Shown in pieces: positions 9,072-17,190 of a stretch of 64,000 nucleotides of DNA. The stretch's first letter is position 1. Every line of letters starts with the position of its first letter. Below the pieces are notes generated by a model. The model made no database searches, had not been told where the DNA came from, and saw only the letters and a program-made list of their open reading frames with translations. This DNA is from an uncultured Duncaniella sp. (lineage in GTDB: Bacteria > Bacteroidota > Bacteroidia > Bacteroidales > Muribaculaceae), in assembly GCA_910576785.1 (NCBI GenBank), contig CAJTJG010000002.1:142071-206070 (forward strand), written 5' to 3'. The position numbers and the translations under genes are program-made.

Positions 9072-10164
9072 GGTTTACTGTCGACATTGCAGGAACATTC
9101 TCCGCCGAAGCGCTACGCGAAGCCTCGTAGGCCGACATGGCGTTGTCGACCGCCTCGATGAGTTCATTGCTCATCTTGTCGCGCGACACTATGATACCCT
9201 CGGGATTGATGAGAAGTATACACGGTATGCCGGATATGCCGTAGAGATCGGTTGGTATGGTCTGGGCATCAATTATACAGGGCCATGCCAGTCCATGGCT
9301 CTTTATGGCCTTCTCGGTATTGGCAGGTTCGTCCCACACGGCCACACCTACCACATTGAGACCCTTGCCATTGTACTTATTGTAGAGTTCCTTGATGACT
9401 TTGGCCTGACGCATGCACGGACCGCACCAGCTGGCCCAGAAATCCACAAGCGTGTACTCGCCTGGCTTGATATAATCGCTGAATTTCTGCTCCTTGCCAT
9501 TCCATGTCACGGTGAAATCCTTGTAATGCTTCCCCTCCGAAGTCTCGGCCTTGGCCAGAAGAGCGTTGCGCAGACCTTTGACACGGGCTGACTGTCCGAG
9601 CGACGGATCGGCGGCTATGGCTGCGTCGAGAGCCTGCAGGTCCATGTCATAAGCCGTCTGTAGGAACCAGAAGAGACCGACCGGGCTGGAAGGATTCTCC
9701 TTGTAGGCCGAACGAGGTATATTATCGTAGACAGCCACTATACTGTCGGCCGTGGCAGCCTGCACGGAGTCGTTGAGATCAAGTTTGCTATAACGTGTCT
9801 TGAGTTCAGACATCAGTTTGTTGTACGTCTCCATCCTGTCATTGAGCGGTGTGCCGGAGGCATTGCCGGCGGAGTCGAGAGAGACAGTGCCAGGCTCGAC
9901 AATAAATATAGGGCCGCGCTGCCCGCTCACCACAACCCGTCCGATGAAAGGCGTGGAGACATTCCCCTTGAACACGATTGAACCGCCGGTCACCACCGCA
10001 GAGTCAAGCTTCTCGCCTGAGTCAAAGTCCATGAGATATGCCATGGTATTGTCCAGCGAGGCCGGCACAGGGATGTTGACCGTATAGTTAGGGCGCACAT
10101 CCACAGCACATGCACTCATGCACAACAGCCCGCCCGCAAGGAGGGGCAAGATTCTTTTAATCAT
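9046..10164 (-). CDS. TlpA-like thiol-disulfide oxidoreductase lipoprotein with DUF4369-like N-terminus
   Basis: A 372-residue protein. The ATG complementary to 10162-10164 is chosen because a lipoprotein signal follows (LLAGGLLCMSAC) and a promoter lies just upstream. Residues 25-125 resemble the DUF4369 beta domain. The C-terminal 150 residues are an AhpC/TSA-thioredoxin fold with the redox motif WCGPC and the cis-Pro segment GISGIPCILLINPEG. Such lipoproteins reduce or exchange disulfides in the Bacteroidales periplasm. It is the first gene of a two-gene operon with the TIGR02757 gene. Confidence 0.92.
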   Translation of the reverse strand: MIKRILPLLAGGLLCMSACAVDVRPNYTVNIPVPASLDNTMAYLMDFDSGEKLDSAVVTGGSIVFKGNVSTPFIGRVVVSGQRGPIFIVEPGTVSLDSAGNASGTPLNDRMETYNKLMSELKTRYSKLDLNDSVQAATADSIVAVYDNIPRSAYKENPSSPVGLFWFLQTAYDMDLQALDAAIAADPSLGQSARVKGLRNALLAKAETSEGKHYKDFTVTWNGKEQKFSDYIKPGEYTLVDFWASWCGPCMRQAKVIKELYNKYNGKGLNVVGVAVWDEPANTEKAIKSHGLAWPCIIDAQTIPTDLYGISGIPCILLINPEGIIVSRDKMSNELIEAVDNAMSAYEASRSASAENVPAMSTVNHADTAAIF

Positions 10165-10195
10165 AATTGTATACTTTTTTGAGGTTGATTTATGG

Positions 10196-10226
10196 CAAAG
10201 GTAATGAAAATCTACCTTGCCGTCAA
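10196..10226 (-). promoter_or_regulatory. Promoter of the TlpA-like operon
   Basis: On the minus strand, TTG (complement of 10224-10226) and TACCTTTG (complement of 10196-10203) are 20 bases apart. The -33 element abuts the groEL terminator. Confidence 0.75.
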
Positions 10227-10227
10227 G

Positions 10228-10264
10228 AAAAAACTCTCCGCCGGTCACAAGAACCGGCGGAGAG
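10228..10264 (-). terminator. Intrinsic terminator of groES-groEL
   Basis: A perfect 12-bp stem (10234-10245 with 10253-10264) is followed on the minus strand by six T residues. It lies 60 bases after the groEL stop. Confidence 0.88.
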
Positions 10265-10325
10265 GATATTATCTTCATGACCGGAAGCCTGTGTGACTTC
10301 CGCATTCATGCATCAGTGGCGGATA

Positions 10326-11963
10326 TTACATCATGCCGCCCATGCCACCCATACCGGGAGCGGGCATGGCGGGAGCAGGATTCTCGTCCTTCTTCTCGGC
10401 GATGACACACTCGGTGGTGAGGAACATTCCGGCGATGGATGCGGCGTTCTCAAGAGCCACGCGTGTCACCTTGGCAGGGTCGATCACACCGGCAGCCATG
10501 AGATTCTCATATCTGTCGGCACGGGCATTGTAGCCGAAGTCGGCATTGCCCTCCTTGACCTTCTGCACCACTACAGCGCCCTCCTGGCCGGCATTGGCTA
10601 CGATCTGGCGGAGCGGCTCCTCGATGGCACGCTGGATGATGTGGATACCGGTGGTTTCGTCCTCATTGTCACCTTTGACACCGTCGAGGAGCTTCACACA
10701 GCGGATGTATGCCACACCTCCACCGGGGACGATACCCTCGGCGATGGCTGCACGGGTGGCGCTGAGAGCGTCATCCACACGATCCTTCTTCTCCTTCATC
10801 TCCACCTCGGAGGGAGCGCCGATGTGGAGCACAGCCACACCTCCGGCGAGCTTGGCAAGACGCTCCTGGAGCTTCTCGCGGTCATAGTCGCTGGTGGTCT
10901 TCTCGATCTGGGTCTTGATCTGACCAACGCGGGCAGCGATGCTCTCTTTGTTGCCGGCACCGTTGACAATGGTGGTGTTCTCCTTGTTGATGGTCACCTT
11001 CTCGGCACGACCGAGCATCTCGACCGTAGCGCTGGCGAGCTGCATGCCCTTCTCCTCGGAGATGACAGTGCCGCCGGTGAGTATGGCGATATCCTCGAGC
11101 ATCTCCTTGCGGCGGTCGCCGAATCCGGGAGCCTTGACGGCGCAGACCTTGAGCGAGCCGCGCAGACGGTTGACAACGAGGGTGGCGAGAGCCTCCTGAT
11201 CAACATCCTCCGATATGATCACGAGACCGCGTCCGCTCTGGGCTGTGGCCTCGAGCACGGGAAGGATATCCTTGATGTTGGAGATCTTCTTGTCGTAGAG
11301 CAGGATGAAGGGGCTCTCCATCACACACTCCATCTTCTCTGTATCGGTGACGAAATAGGGTGAGATATAGCCGCGGTCGAACTGCATGCCCTCCACGATG
11401 TCCACTGTAGTCTCTGTGCCCTTGGCCTCGTCCACAGTGATGACACCCTCTTTCTTCACCTTCTTCATAGCCTCGGCAATGAGACGGCCTATGGCCTCGT
11501 CATTGTTGGCTGATATGCGGGCCACGTCCTCGATCTTCTTGAAGTCATCGCCTACCTCCTCGCTCTGGGCCTTGATGCCCTCGACCACGATGGCAACGGC
11601 ACGGTCGATACCGCGCTTGATGTCCATGGGGTTGGCGCCGGCGGCAACGTTCTTGAGACCTACGTTGACAATAGCCTGGGCAAGCACGGTGGCTGTGGTG
11701 GTACCGTCGCCGGCATCATCGCCGGTCTTGGAGGCAACCTCCTTGACGAGCTGGGCACCCATGTTCTGGAACGGATCCTCGAGCTCGATCTCGCGGGCTA
11801 CGGATACACCGTCCTTAGTGATGTGGGGTGCACCGAACTTCTTCTCGATGATCACATTGCGGCCCTTGGGACCAAGGGTCACCTTGACAGCATCGGCAAG
11901 AGCGTCGACACCCTTCTTGAGCTCCTCACGAGCCTTTATATCGAATTTGATTTCTTTAGCCAT
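10326..11963 (-). CDS. groEL: Chaperonin GroEL
   Basis: A 545-residue Hsp60 with near-universal family text from the first residues (AKEIKFDIKAREELKKGVDALA, broken here only by its start) through GPKGRNVIIEKKFGAP, the ATP-site DGTTTATVLAQAIV and PGGGVAYIR, to a Gly-Met tail ending GGMGGMM. It forms the double-ring folding chamber in the cytoplasm together with GroES. It lies 28 bases after groES on the same strand, the usual operon order, and ends at a strong terminator. Confidence 0.99.
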   Translation of the reverse strand: MAKEIKFDIKAREELKKGVDALADAVKVTLGPKGRNVIIEKKFGAPHITKDGVSVAREIELEDPFQNMGAQLVKEVASKTGDDAGDGTTTATVLAQAIVNVGLKNVAAGANPMDIKRGIDRAVAIVVEGIKAQSEEVGDDFKKIEDVARISANNDEAIGRLIAEAMKKVKKEGVITVDEAKGTETTVDIVEGMQFDRGYISPYFVTDTEKMECVMESPFILLYDKKISNIKDILPVLEATAQSGRGLVIISEDVDQEALATLVVNRLRGSLKVCAVKAPGFGDRRKEMLEDIAILTGGTVISEEKGMQLASATVEMLGRAEKVTINKENTTIVNGAGNKESIAARVGQIKTQIEKTTSDYDREKLQERLAKLAGGVAVLHIGAPSEVEMKEKKDRVDDALSATRAAIAEGIVPGGGVAYIRCVKLLDGVKGDNEDETTGIHIIQRAIEEPLRQIVANAGQEGAVVVQKVKEGNADFGYNARADRYENLMAAGVIDPAKVTRVALENAASIAGMFLTTECVIAEKKDENPAPAMPAPGMGGMGGMM

Positions 11964-11991
11964 TTTTATCTACAATTAGAATTAGAGAGAA

Positions 11992-12267
11992 TTATTTTTC
12001 AATTACAGCGAGCACATCGCTCTGACGCATGATGAGATATTTGGTGCCTTCCAGCTCTACCTCAGTGCCGGCATACTTGCCATAGAGCACTTCATCGCCG
12101 GCCTTTATGACCATCTCCTCATCCTTGGTACCGTTTCCGGTGGAGATCACTGTGCCACGGAGAGGCTTCTCCTTGGCTGAATCGGGGATGATGATACCAG
12201 CTGCTGTAACCTCCTCAGCGGGAGTGGGGCTGATGAGGACTCTGTCTGCTAACGGTTTGATATTCAT
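11992..12267 (-). CDS. groES: Co-chaperonin GroES
   Basis: A 91-residue GroES. It begins NIKPLADRVLISPTPAEE and carries the mobile-loop region near 20-32 (AAGIIIPDSAKEKP), the VISTGNG turn and the GDEVLYGKYAGTEVELEG block. It caps the GroEL chamber. It is the first gene of the groES-groEL operon. The upstream region holds a 20-bp perfect palindrome that could be a heat-shock operator. Confidence 0.98.
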   Translation of the reverse strand: MNIKPLADRVLISPTPAEEVTAAGIIIPDSAKEKPLRGTVISTGNGTKDEEMVIKAGDEVLYGKYAGTEVELEGTKYLIMRQSDVLAVIEK

Positions 12268-12367
12268 GATGATTATGGTTATTTTGTTGAATTTCTATAT
12301 CATAGAGCGGAACAATGAAAGGTCCGCCGGTCAATGAATCAAGCACAAATCGTGCCACTCATCAACA

Positions 12368-12387
12368 TTGTCAGTCGCGACTGACAA
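12368..12387. promoter_or_regulatory. Perfect 20-bp palindrome upstream of groES, candidate operator
   Basis: TTGTCAGTCGCGACTGACAA is fully self-complementary and lies 101 bases upstream of the groES start. A single related half-site (ACTGACAAT) occurs near 12472. It does not match the CIRCE element that I know for HrcA. I infer a regulator-binding site for the chaperonin operon. Confidence 0.5.
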
Positions 12388-12505
12388 AATGGCAACATCC
12401 GCACTGTCATCTGTATTAAAACGTCTGTCCGCCCCCAAAAGTTCTCCATGCTACCAATCTATAAAAGCCATACTGACAATGAAATGTTAAAAATCAACCT
12501 CACAC

Positions 12506-12536
12506 TTGCATATCAACGTCAAATATACTATCTTTG
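12506..12536 (+). promoter_or_regulatory. Promoter of ssrA
   Basis: TTG at 12506-12508 and TATCTTTG at 12529-12536 with 20-base spacing. The tmRNA 5' end lies 38 bases further on, consistent with a short processed leader. Confidence 0.7.
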
Positions 12537-12573
12537 CAAAACTTATCCGCTTGCCTCAACAGGCACGACACAC

Positions 12574-12970
12574 GGGGCTGACTGGCTTTGACAGCGTGTA
12601 GAGGTGGTGAGTAAGCATGCAGAGTGATGACGCCCACACTCTTAAATCAGAGACGTCGACAATTCAAATGGCGAAAACAACTACGCTCTCGCTGCTTAAT
12701 CGAAGCACAGTAGATTAGCTTTATCCCTGCAACAGTTGCAGGGACGAGACATCACCCGATTGTCCTTTTTCCGAGACGGATCGACCAGGTGGTGCAGTTA
12801 AATCGGAAATATGGCGACGAAAGCCTCGCGACTCGCCGAGACACACAGAGGATAAGGCAGTGATTGGTCGTTTCTTGCCTGTCACCGCACGAAAACCAAG
12901 TAGAAACTAAGCATGTAGAAAGCTCATTAGTTCCACGTTTGGACGAGGGTTCAAACCCCTCCAGCTCCAC
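12574..12970 (+). ncRNA. ssrA: Transfer-messenger RNA (tmRNA)
   Basis: The 5' end GGGGCTGACTGGCTTTGACAG is a typical tmRNA start, and GGGGCTG pairs with CAGCTCC at 12962-12968 to form the acceptor stem. The T-arm GGGTTCAAACCCC-like segment lies just before it. The tag frame runs from about 12658 to the stop at 12697-12699 and reads DNSNGENNYALAA, ending in the ALAA degradation signal; the exact resume codon may differ by one. CCA is not encoded. tmRNA with SmpB rescues stalled ribosomes. An integrase gene and arm-site-like repeats follow, so its 3' end is the likely attachment site of the ICE. Confidence 0.95.
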
Positions 12971-13005
12971 TTGCGATACCCGACCAAAATCGGAAAGTAT
13001 CAGAC

Positions 13006-13042
13006 AAACCTCAGACTGTCAAGCAGTTCTGAGGTTTTTTAA
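13006..13042 (+). terminator. Intrinsic terminator of ssrA
   Basis: AAACCTCAG (13006-13014) pairs with CTGAGGTTT (13029-13037), with an inner ACTG/CAGT stem, followed by a T run. It lies about 35 bases beyond the tmRNA 3' end, possibly already inside the ICE. Confidence 0.85.
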
Positions 13043-13103
13043 TGTCTAATCCTTTCCGGTTCAGGACGGAAATAAGACCGAAATCAGACCTCTCCAGACA
13101 TAG

Positions 13104-13165
13104 TTTTGGCACTAACGTGGCACTAAGATTTTGCAATACCCGTTTAGTGCCAAAATAGTGCCAAA
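13104..13165. repeat. Cluster of four TGGCACTA repeats, candidate integrase arm sites
   Basis: TTTTGGCACTAA (13104-13115) and GTGGCACTAAG (about 13118-13127) face TTTAGTGCCAAAA (13143-13154) and ATAGTGCCAAA (13155-13165). This gives two copies in each orientation between ssrA and the integrase. Such clusters are the usual form of arm-type binding sites of lambda-like and IntDOT-like recombinases. The role is inferred from position and arrangement. Confidence 0.55.
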
Positions 13166-13467
13166 TACGCTTTCAATCATTTGTTATTCAAATAGTTAAT
13201 CCGACACAACTCAGACAAAACTCGGAAAATAGGCGACATTTTAAGACTCCGTAAACAGTATGTTAAAGCGTATGTCCGACACAGTTTCCGATTTTTTGAC
13301 CTAAAGAGCCGAAATAATGGTTTGATATAGGTTGTCTGATTTACGTCCGCCATGTTAAAAATCCGCTAAGTCGTTGATTTGTCTATAGTTTGACTTCATT
13401 CCGACCAATCCATCTTTAAGTTCAACTCGTTAACATTGCAGCCGTTGACAAAATAGCTCAATGGTAA

Positions 13468-13479
13468 CACTAAATCCAA
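13468..13479 (+). repeat. ICE leader motif CACTAAATCCAA, copy upstream of the integrase
   Basis: It ends 7 bases before the integrase start codon. Twelve bases are perfectly complementary to the segment 18390-18401 in the candidate small RNA at 18353-18435. Confidence 0.6.
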
Positions 13480-13486
13480 CGTAAAG

Positions 13487-14704
13487 ATGAAAAAGAACAC
13501 ATTCAAAGTGGCGTTCATCATTCGTCGAAACCAAGTGAACAAAGAAGGCAAGTGCGCCATAATGATTCGCATAACCGTTGACGGCGAATATGAACGTATC
13601 AATTCCACTCTCACGATAGAGCCGGAACTATGGGATGCCACGGCATCAAAGGCAATCGGCAGGTCTTCAAAAATAGCCGAGTTCAATAAGAGAATTGCGG
13701 ATATTCATCATGTCCTCAAAGAACACTACTATGACATTCTCAATCGTCACGGTTATGTGACAGCCGAGATGGTTAAGAACGCCTTTACAGGTGTCACAGC
13801 CAAAGAAGAGTCACTCGTGCCGCTGTACCTCCAACATCTGGAAGACACAAAGAAGCTCGTCGGCCTTAGCAAAGCCGACCCCACATATAGAAAATATGAG
13901 CGGATGTATCGCCGTGTGGTGGAGTTCATGAAGAAGAAATACAACATCACTGACATTCCTCTCCGTGAGATCAAGCTCAGTTTCATTACTGACCTTGAAT
14001 TCTTCCTCCGCACAGAGTACAAATACTCTCAAAACACTACCTACAAGTGCATGAAATTCTTCAAGCAGGTAATCAATAAAGGTATTCGAGCCGGGCTGAT
14101 ATTCGTTGACCCATTCAACGGGTACAAGATAAGCTGTGAGAGAGTTGACCGAGGTTTTCTATCTGAAGATGAACTTGCCAAGATGATGACAAAGACATTC
14201 GGGTCTAAAAGACTTGAACAGGTACGCGACATCTTCATATTTGCGTGCTTCACGGGATTGGCATACATTGATCTTGCCAATCTTCGCGTTGACAACATCC
14301 AAAAGATGTTTGATGGTCGTCTGTGGATAGTCACACATCGGCAGAAAACAAACACAAAGGTCACGGTGCCCTTGCTTCCACCTGCACTCAAAATCCTCAA
14401 CAAGTATGAAGGCCAGTTCCTTGATGGGCAGTTATTGCCCATCATAACCAACCAGAAACTCAACTGCTATCTCAAAGAGATTGCGGAAATATGTGAGATA
14501 AATAAGAACCTCACATTTCATCTGGCGCGGCACACTTTCGCAACTACGATGACACTCGGTAAGGGTGTGCCTATCGAGTCGGTCAGCAAGATGTTGGGCC
14601 ATACCAATATCCAGACGACCCAAATCTACGCCAGAATCACAAACGACAAAATCAGCAAGGACATGGAAAACCTCGCACAAAATCTCGGTTCTCTCAATTT
14701 TTAG
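13487..14704 (+). CDS. Tyrosine-type site-specific integrase of the ICE
   Basis: A 405-residue recombinase. Residues 1-95 form an Arm-DNA-binding domain of the Bacteroidetes type, about 100-200 a SAM-like core-binding domain, and about 215-400 the catalytic domain. Visible active-site elements are HRQKTNTKVTVPL (beta-hairpin Lys), HLARHTFATTM (His-x-x-Arg), GHTNIQTTQIYARI (second His, nucleophile Tyr). At the position of the first catalytic arginine the protein reads FTGLAYIDLANL, with Ala where many integrases have Arg; IntDOT-like enzymes are known to lack the canonical residue there. It lies about 520 bases from the tmRNA 3' end, so it probably integrates there. The leader motif lies directly before its start. 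Confidence 0.95.
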   Translation: MKKNTFKVAFIIRRNQVNKEGKCAIMIRITVDGEYERINSTLTIEPELWDATASKAIGRSSKIAEFNKRIADIHHVLKEHYYDILNRHGYVTAEMVKNAFTGVTAKEESLVPLYLQHLEDTKKLVGLSKADPTYRKYERMYRRVVEFMKKKYNITDIPLREIKLSFITDLEFFLRTEYKYSQNTTYKCMKFFKQVINKGIRAGLIFVDPFNGYKISCERVDRGFLSEDELAKMMTKTFGSKRLEQVRDIFIFACFTGLAYIDLANLRVDNIQKMFDGRLWIVTHRQKTNTKVTVPLLPPALKILNKYEGQFLDGQLLPIITNQKLNCYLKEIAEICEINKNLTFHLARHTFATTMTLGKGVPIESVSKMLGHTNIQTTQIYARITNDKISKDMENLAQNLGSLNF

Positions 14705-14862
14705 TTGATATACCGCTAATTCACTGATAAAGTGTCGGCTATATATCAATGGTCGGCACTTTGTCTTTTATTGAAATACTTAACGAAAGTTAAAATATCA
14801 GGGTAGTACCTCGGGAACTACCTTATGCACCTTTTGCTGATTTCCGAACTTTGCCAGCGTAA

Positions 14863-14875
14863 CACTAAATCCAAG
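14863..14875 (+). repeat. ICE leader motif CACTAAATCCAAG upstream of the first HTH gene
   Basis: It ends 9 bases before the ATG at 14885. All thirteen bases are complementary to 18389-18401. This region was otherwise intergenic after the integrase. Confidence 0.6.
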
Positions 14876-14884
14876 AAACAATTT

Positions 14885-15250
14885 ATGGAAACAATTACAC
14901 TGGAAACCCTCTACCAAAGAACGGTCACGCTTGAAGAAACGCTGACCCTGATTCTGGAGCTTCTCACAAAAGAGGAACGAAAGAAAAAAGAGTTGAAGAA
15001 CGAGTGTGATGAAGTATCATCCATTCCGCCTATCCCAAACTCTATCGCCGCAAGACTATTGAAGATGTCAACCAGACAACTGCAACGTGTCCGCCGCAAA
15101 TACCGGCTCACATGGGAGGAACGCGGACGCGAGGTTTACTATCATCTTGCGCCTATCCTCAAAGCAATAGCCCGTCTGCAATTAAAGTGGAGCGAGGCGG
15201 TGCTGGAAGAAATCAAGAAGTCCAACCGTAAAATCCCGACAGTACGATGA
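14885..15250 (+). CDS. Small HTH DNA-binding protein, excisionase-like (first of pair)
   Basis: A 121-residue protein. The ATG at 14885 is chosen over an upstream in-frame start because the leader motif lies between them. A coiled-coil-like acidic and lysine-rich stretch (residues 10-45) precedes a helix-turn-helix region (PNSIAARLLKMSTRQLQRVRRKYRLTW). The second helix resembles excisionase/MerR-type recognition helices. Such gene pairs after the integrase in CTnDOT-like elements encode recombination directionality factors and regulators. It overlaps the next start by 4 bases (ATGA), so translation is coupled. Confidence 0.7.
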   Translation: METITLETLYQRTVTLEETLTLILELLTKEERKKKELKNECDEVSSIPPIPNSIAARLLKMSTRQLQRVRRKYRLTWEERGREVYYHLAPILKAIARLQLKWSEAVLEEIKKSNRKIPTVR

Positions 15251-15555
15251 ACTCCGTAGAATACCGCCAGCTATGCCAGCTGATAAAGTCGATGGAAACT
15301 TCATTGTCGGGAAAGATTGACCGCTTTGCGAAAAATATGTTTGACGCTCTCAAAGGACTCGGCATAATTGACCCGGACAAGGACACCTTGCCAACCGCTG
15401 AGGTTTGCAGACATTACGGCATATCTGAAAGACAATTATATGAGTATCGTGCAAGCGGGGAACTACCCTTCATAAAGACCGGAAATGCCAAGAACTCCAA
15501 AATCAAGTACCGCATCGTAGATGTGATTGAGTTTTTCGCATTGCGCAACGCATAG
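15247..15555 (+). CDS. Helix-turn-helix excisionase-family protein (second of pair)
   Basis: A 102-residue protein with an N-terminal helix and a winged HTH of the excisionase/MerR type near residues 48-95 (PTAEVCRHYGISERQLYEYRASGELPF, cut here: key elements are the VCRHYGIS turn and the ELPFIKTG wing). The layout matches Xis2-like factors of Bacteroidetes ICEs, which bend att DNA during excision. Its start overlaps the preceding stop. The function is inferred from fold and position. Confidence 0.75.
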   Translation: MNSVEYRQLCQLIKSMETSLSGKIDRFAKNMFDALKGLGIIDPDKDTLPTAEVCRHYGISERQLYEYRASGELPFIKTGNAKNSKIKYRIVDVIEFFALRNA

Positions 15556-15624
15556 ACAATCCATACACACAATAATAATCGCGTCGGCAACGGCGCAAGT
15601 TTCTAACCCAAAATTCTTATAATT

Positions 15625-17088
15625 ATGGCACAAGACCAGAATGAAGAAGTGCTGATTGCCCGAAACAACGAAACCGGGCAGGTAGGCGCAGTGACCGGAC
15701 TCAATGAGGACGGCACACCCAAGATGACCGATGTAAAATCGGCGAAACTCTCCGACCTCGTGAAATTCTCCAAAGGTCAGAACCCGCTGGAGGCGTTTCT
15801 CTCCAACTTTATCCGCCAGTGCAAGAACCCTTCCACTTTTGGATTTTTCAAAGTCCCGGCGGACCGCTACGACAGCGTGGGTCAGGCGATGGGCGACTTT
15901 ATCAAGGATCCCGAAACAAACGCTGAAATTCTCAAAGACTTCAAGGTTGATGTTCCCCAGCAGACGCAGACGAATGTCAAAGAACAGGCTCAGGAGAATA
16001 AGGCAACCGAAACTCAGGCGCAGAAGCCGACGGAGGAACAGGTAGCACAAACTGAACAGCCAAAGTATCACGCCATCGACGAAAGCAAAATAGACTGGAC
16101 GATGCTCAAAGAAAAATGGGGCATTGACCGCGACCAGCTTGAAAAGTCGGGCGACCTCCGCGAGATGCTCTACAACCGCAAGTCGCAGATCGTGACCGTC
16201 ACGCCCAATTTCGGCGGGGAGAAATTCCCGATTGACGCACGACTCTCTTTCAGAACCGATGCTGACGGCAATGTGAAAGTGGTGCCCCATTTCATTCACC
16301 GCGAGCCCAAACTCGACCAAGAGTTTGAGGGGTACAAATTCACAAAGGAAGATAAGGAGGCTCTGAAAACAACCGGCAATCTGGGTAAGGTTGTTGACCT
16401 TGTTGACAAAGCCACCGGGGAAGTCAAGCCCTCCTATGTCAGCGTTGACCGTCTTACCAACGAGATTGTGTCGGTGCCCGTAAAGGCCGTGTTCATCAAG
16501 GACACCATCGGGCAGACAAAACTGACTATGGCTGAAATAAGCGAACTGAAGAAAGGGAAAGCCCTCCCGCCTAAACAGATTACCGACAAGAATGGCAAGA
16601 CCTACAATGTGGTGTTGCAGGTGTCAGCCGACCGCAAGGGCGTCGAATTTGTACCCGGCGGCGTGCGACGACAGGAGCAGAACCAGCAGCAAGGCAACAA
16701 TCAGGGTCAGCAACAGTCCTCGTGGCTGACAAAGGACGGCAACATCAAGCCCATCACAAAATGGGCGGGCGTTCCGATGACGCCGCAACAGCAGGCTGAC
16801 TACACCGCCGGCAAGGTTGTCGAAATGACAAACATGGTTGACAAGCAGGGGCAGAAATGCACCGTATATCTCCAGTTCAATCCTGAAAAGCAGCGTCCGA
16901 CAACGTCACTCAACGACCCTCGCGTCAAGGTGGCGGAAGAGTCAAAGACACAGAAGGCAGTCAACAATGACGGACTGACAAATGAGGCTACAAAGCATGT
17001 GGCCGAACCGCTCCAGAAATACCAGACCGCGCCGAAAGATGAGGATCAGGCTAAACAGCAGCGCAAGCCCAAAGGCCCCAAGCTGTAA
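15625..17088 (+). CDS. DUF4099/DUF3945 domain protein of the ICE
   Basis: A 487-residue acidic, Gln-rich cytoplasmic protein. An N-terminal domain (about 1-115) is followed by a low-complexity Gln/Glu linker, a DUF4099 segment from about residue 148 (DWTMLKEKWGIDRDQLEKSG) and two or three DUF3945-like repeats (ALPPKQITDKNGKTYNVVLQ; PMTPQQQADYTAGKVVEM). Proteins of this make-up are conserved in CTnDOT-like elements beside the topoisomerase and helicase genes and belong to the polyvalent-protein class. No biochemical role is known to me. The protein ends GPKL, as does the relaxase, which is probably chance or a shared tail. Confidence 0.85.
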   Translation: MAQDQNEEVLIARNNETGQVGAVTGLNEDGTPKMTDVKSAKLSDLVKFSKGQNPLEAFLSNFIRQCKNPSTFGFFKVPADRYDSVGQAMGDFIKDPETNAEILKDFKVDVPQQTQTNVKEQAQENKATETQAQKPTEEQVAQTEQPKYHAIDESKIDWTMLKEKWGIDRDQLEKSGDLREMLYNRKSQIVTVTPNFGGEKFPIDARLSFRTDADGNVKVVPHFIHREPKLDQEFEGYKFTKEDKEALKTTGNLGKVVDLVDKATGEVKPSYVSVDRLTNEIVSVPVKAVFIKDTIGQTKLTMAEISELKKGKALPPKQITDKNGKTYNVVLQVSADRKGVEFVPGGVRRQEQNQQQGNNQGQQQSSWLTKDGNIKPITKWAGVPMTPQQQADYTAGKVVEMTNMVDKQGQKCTVYLQFNPEKQRPTTSLNDPRVKVAEESKTQKAVNNDGLTNEATKHVAEPLQKYQTAPKDEDQAKQQRKPKGPKL

Positions 17089-17126
17089 CCAACACCCGCT
17101 GAAATGACATAAGGGAGGTCCGGAAC

Positions 17127-17162
17127 TCCCGATGTCGTTACCGCACAAACCACTATCTCCAA
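17127..17162 (+). repeat. Extended ICE leader motif upstream of the topoisomerase-like gene
   Basis: CTCCCGATGTC (17127-17137), then a spacer, then AACCACTATCTCCAA (17148-17162). Both halves are in the order expected for the reverse complement of 18389-18416. It lies about 28 bases before the ATG at 17191. Confidence 0.5.
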
Positions 17163-17190
17163 AATAATCCACCCGATAAAATTCATAAAT

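Noticed and set aside
10293..11363. Open frame of 356 codons on the plus strand
   Set aside because: Antisense to groEL; low-complexity Leu/Gly/Asp content typical of shadows.
13006..13165. CRISPR-like array after ssrA
   Set aside because: The TGGCACTA repeats are short, in mixed orientation and unevenly spaced, which fits arm sites, not a CRISPR array. No array was seen anywhere in the window.
15463..16320. Open frame of 285 codons on the minus strand
   Set aside because: Antisense to the second HTH gene and the DUF3945 gene, which have better support.
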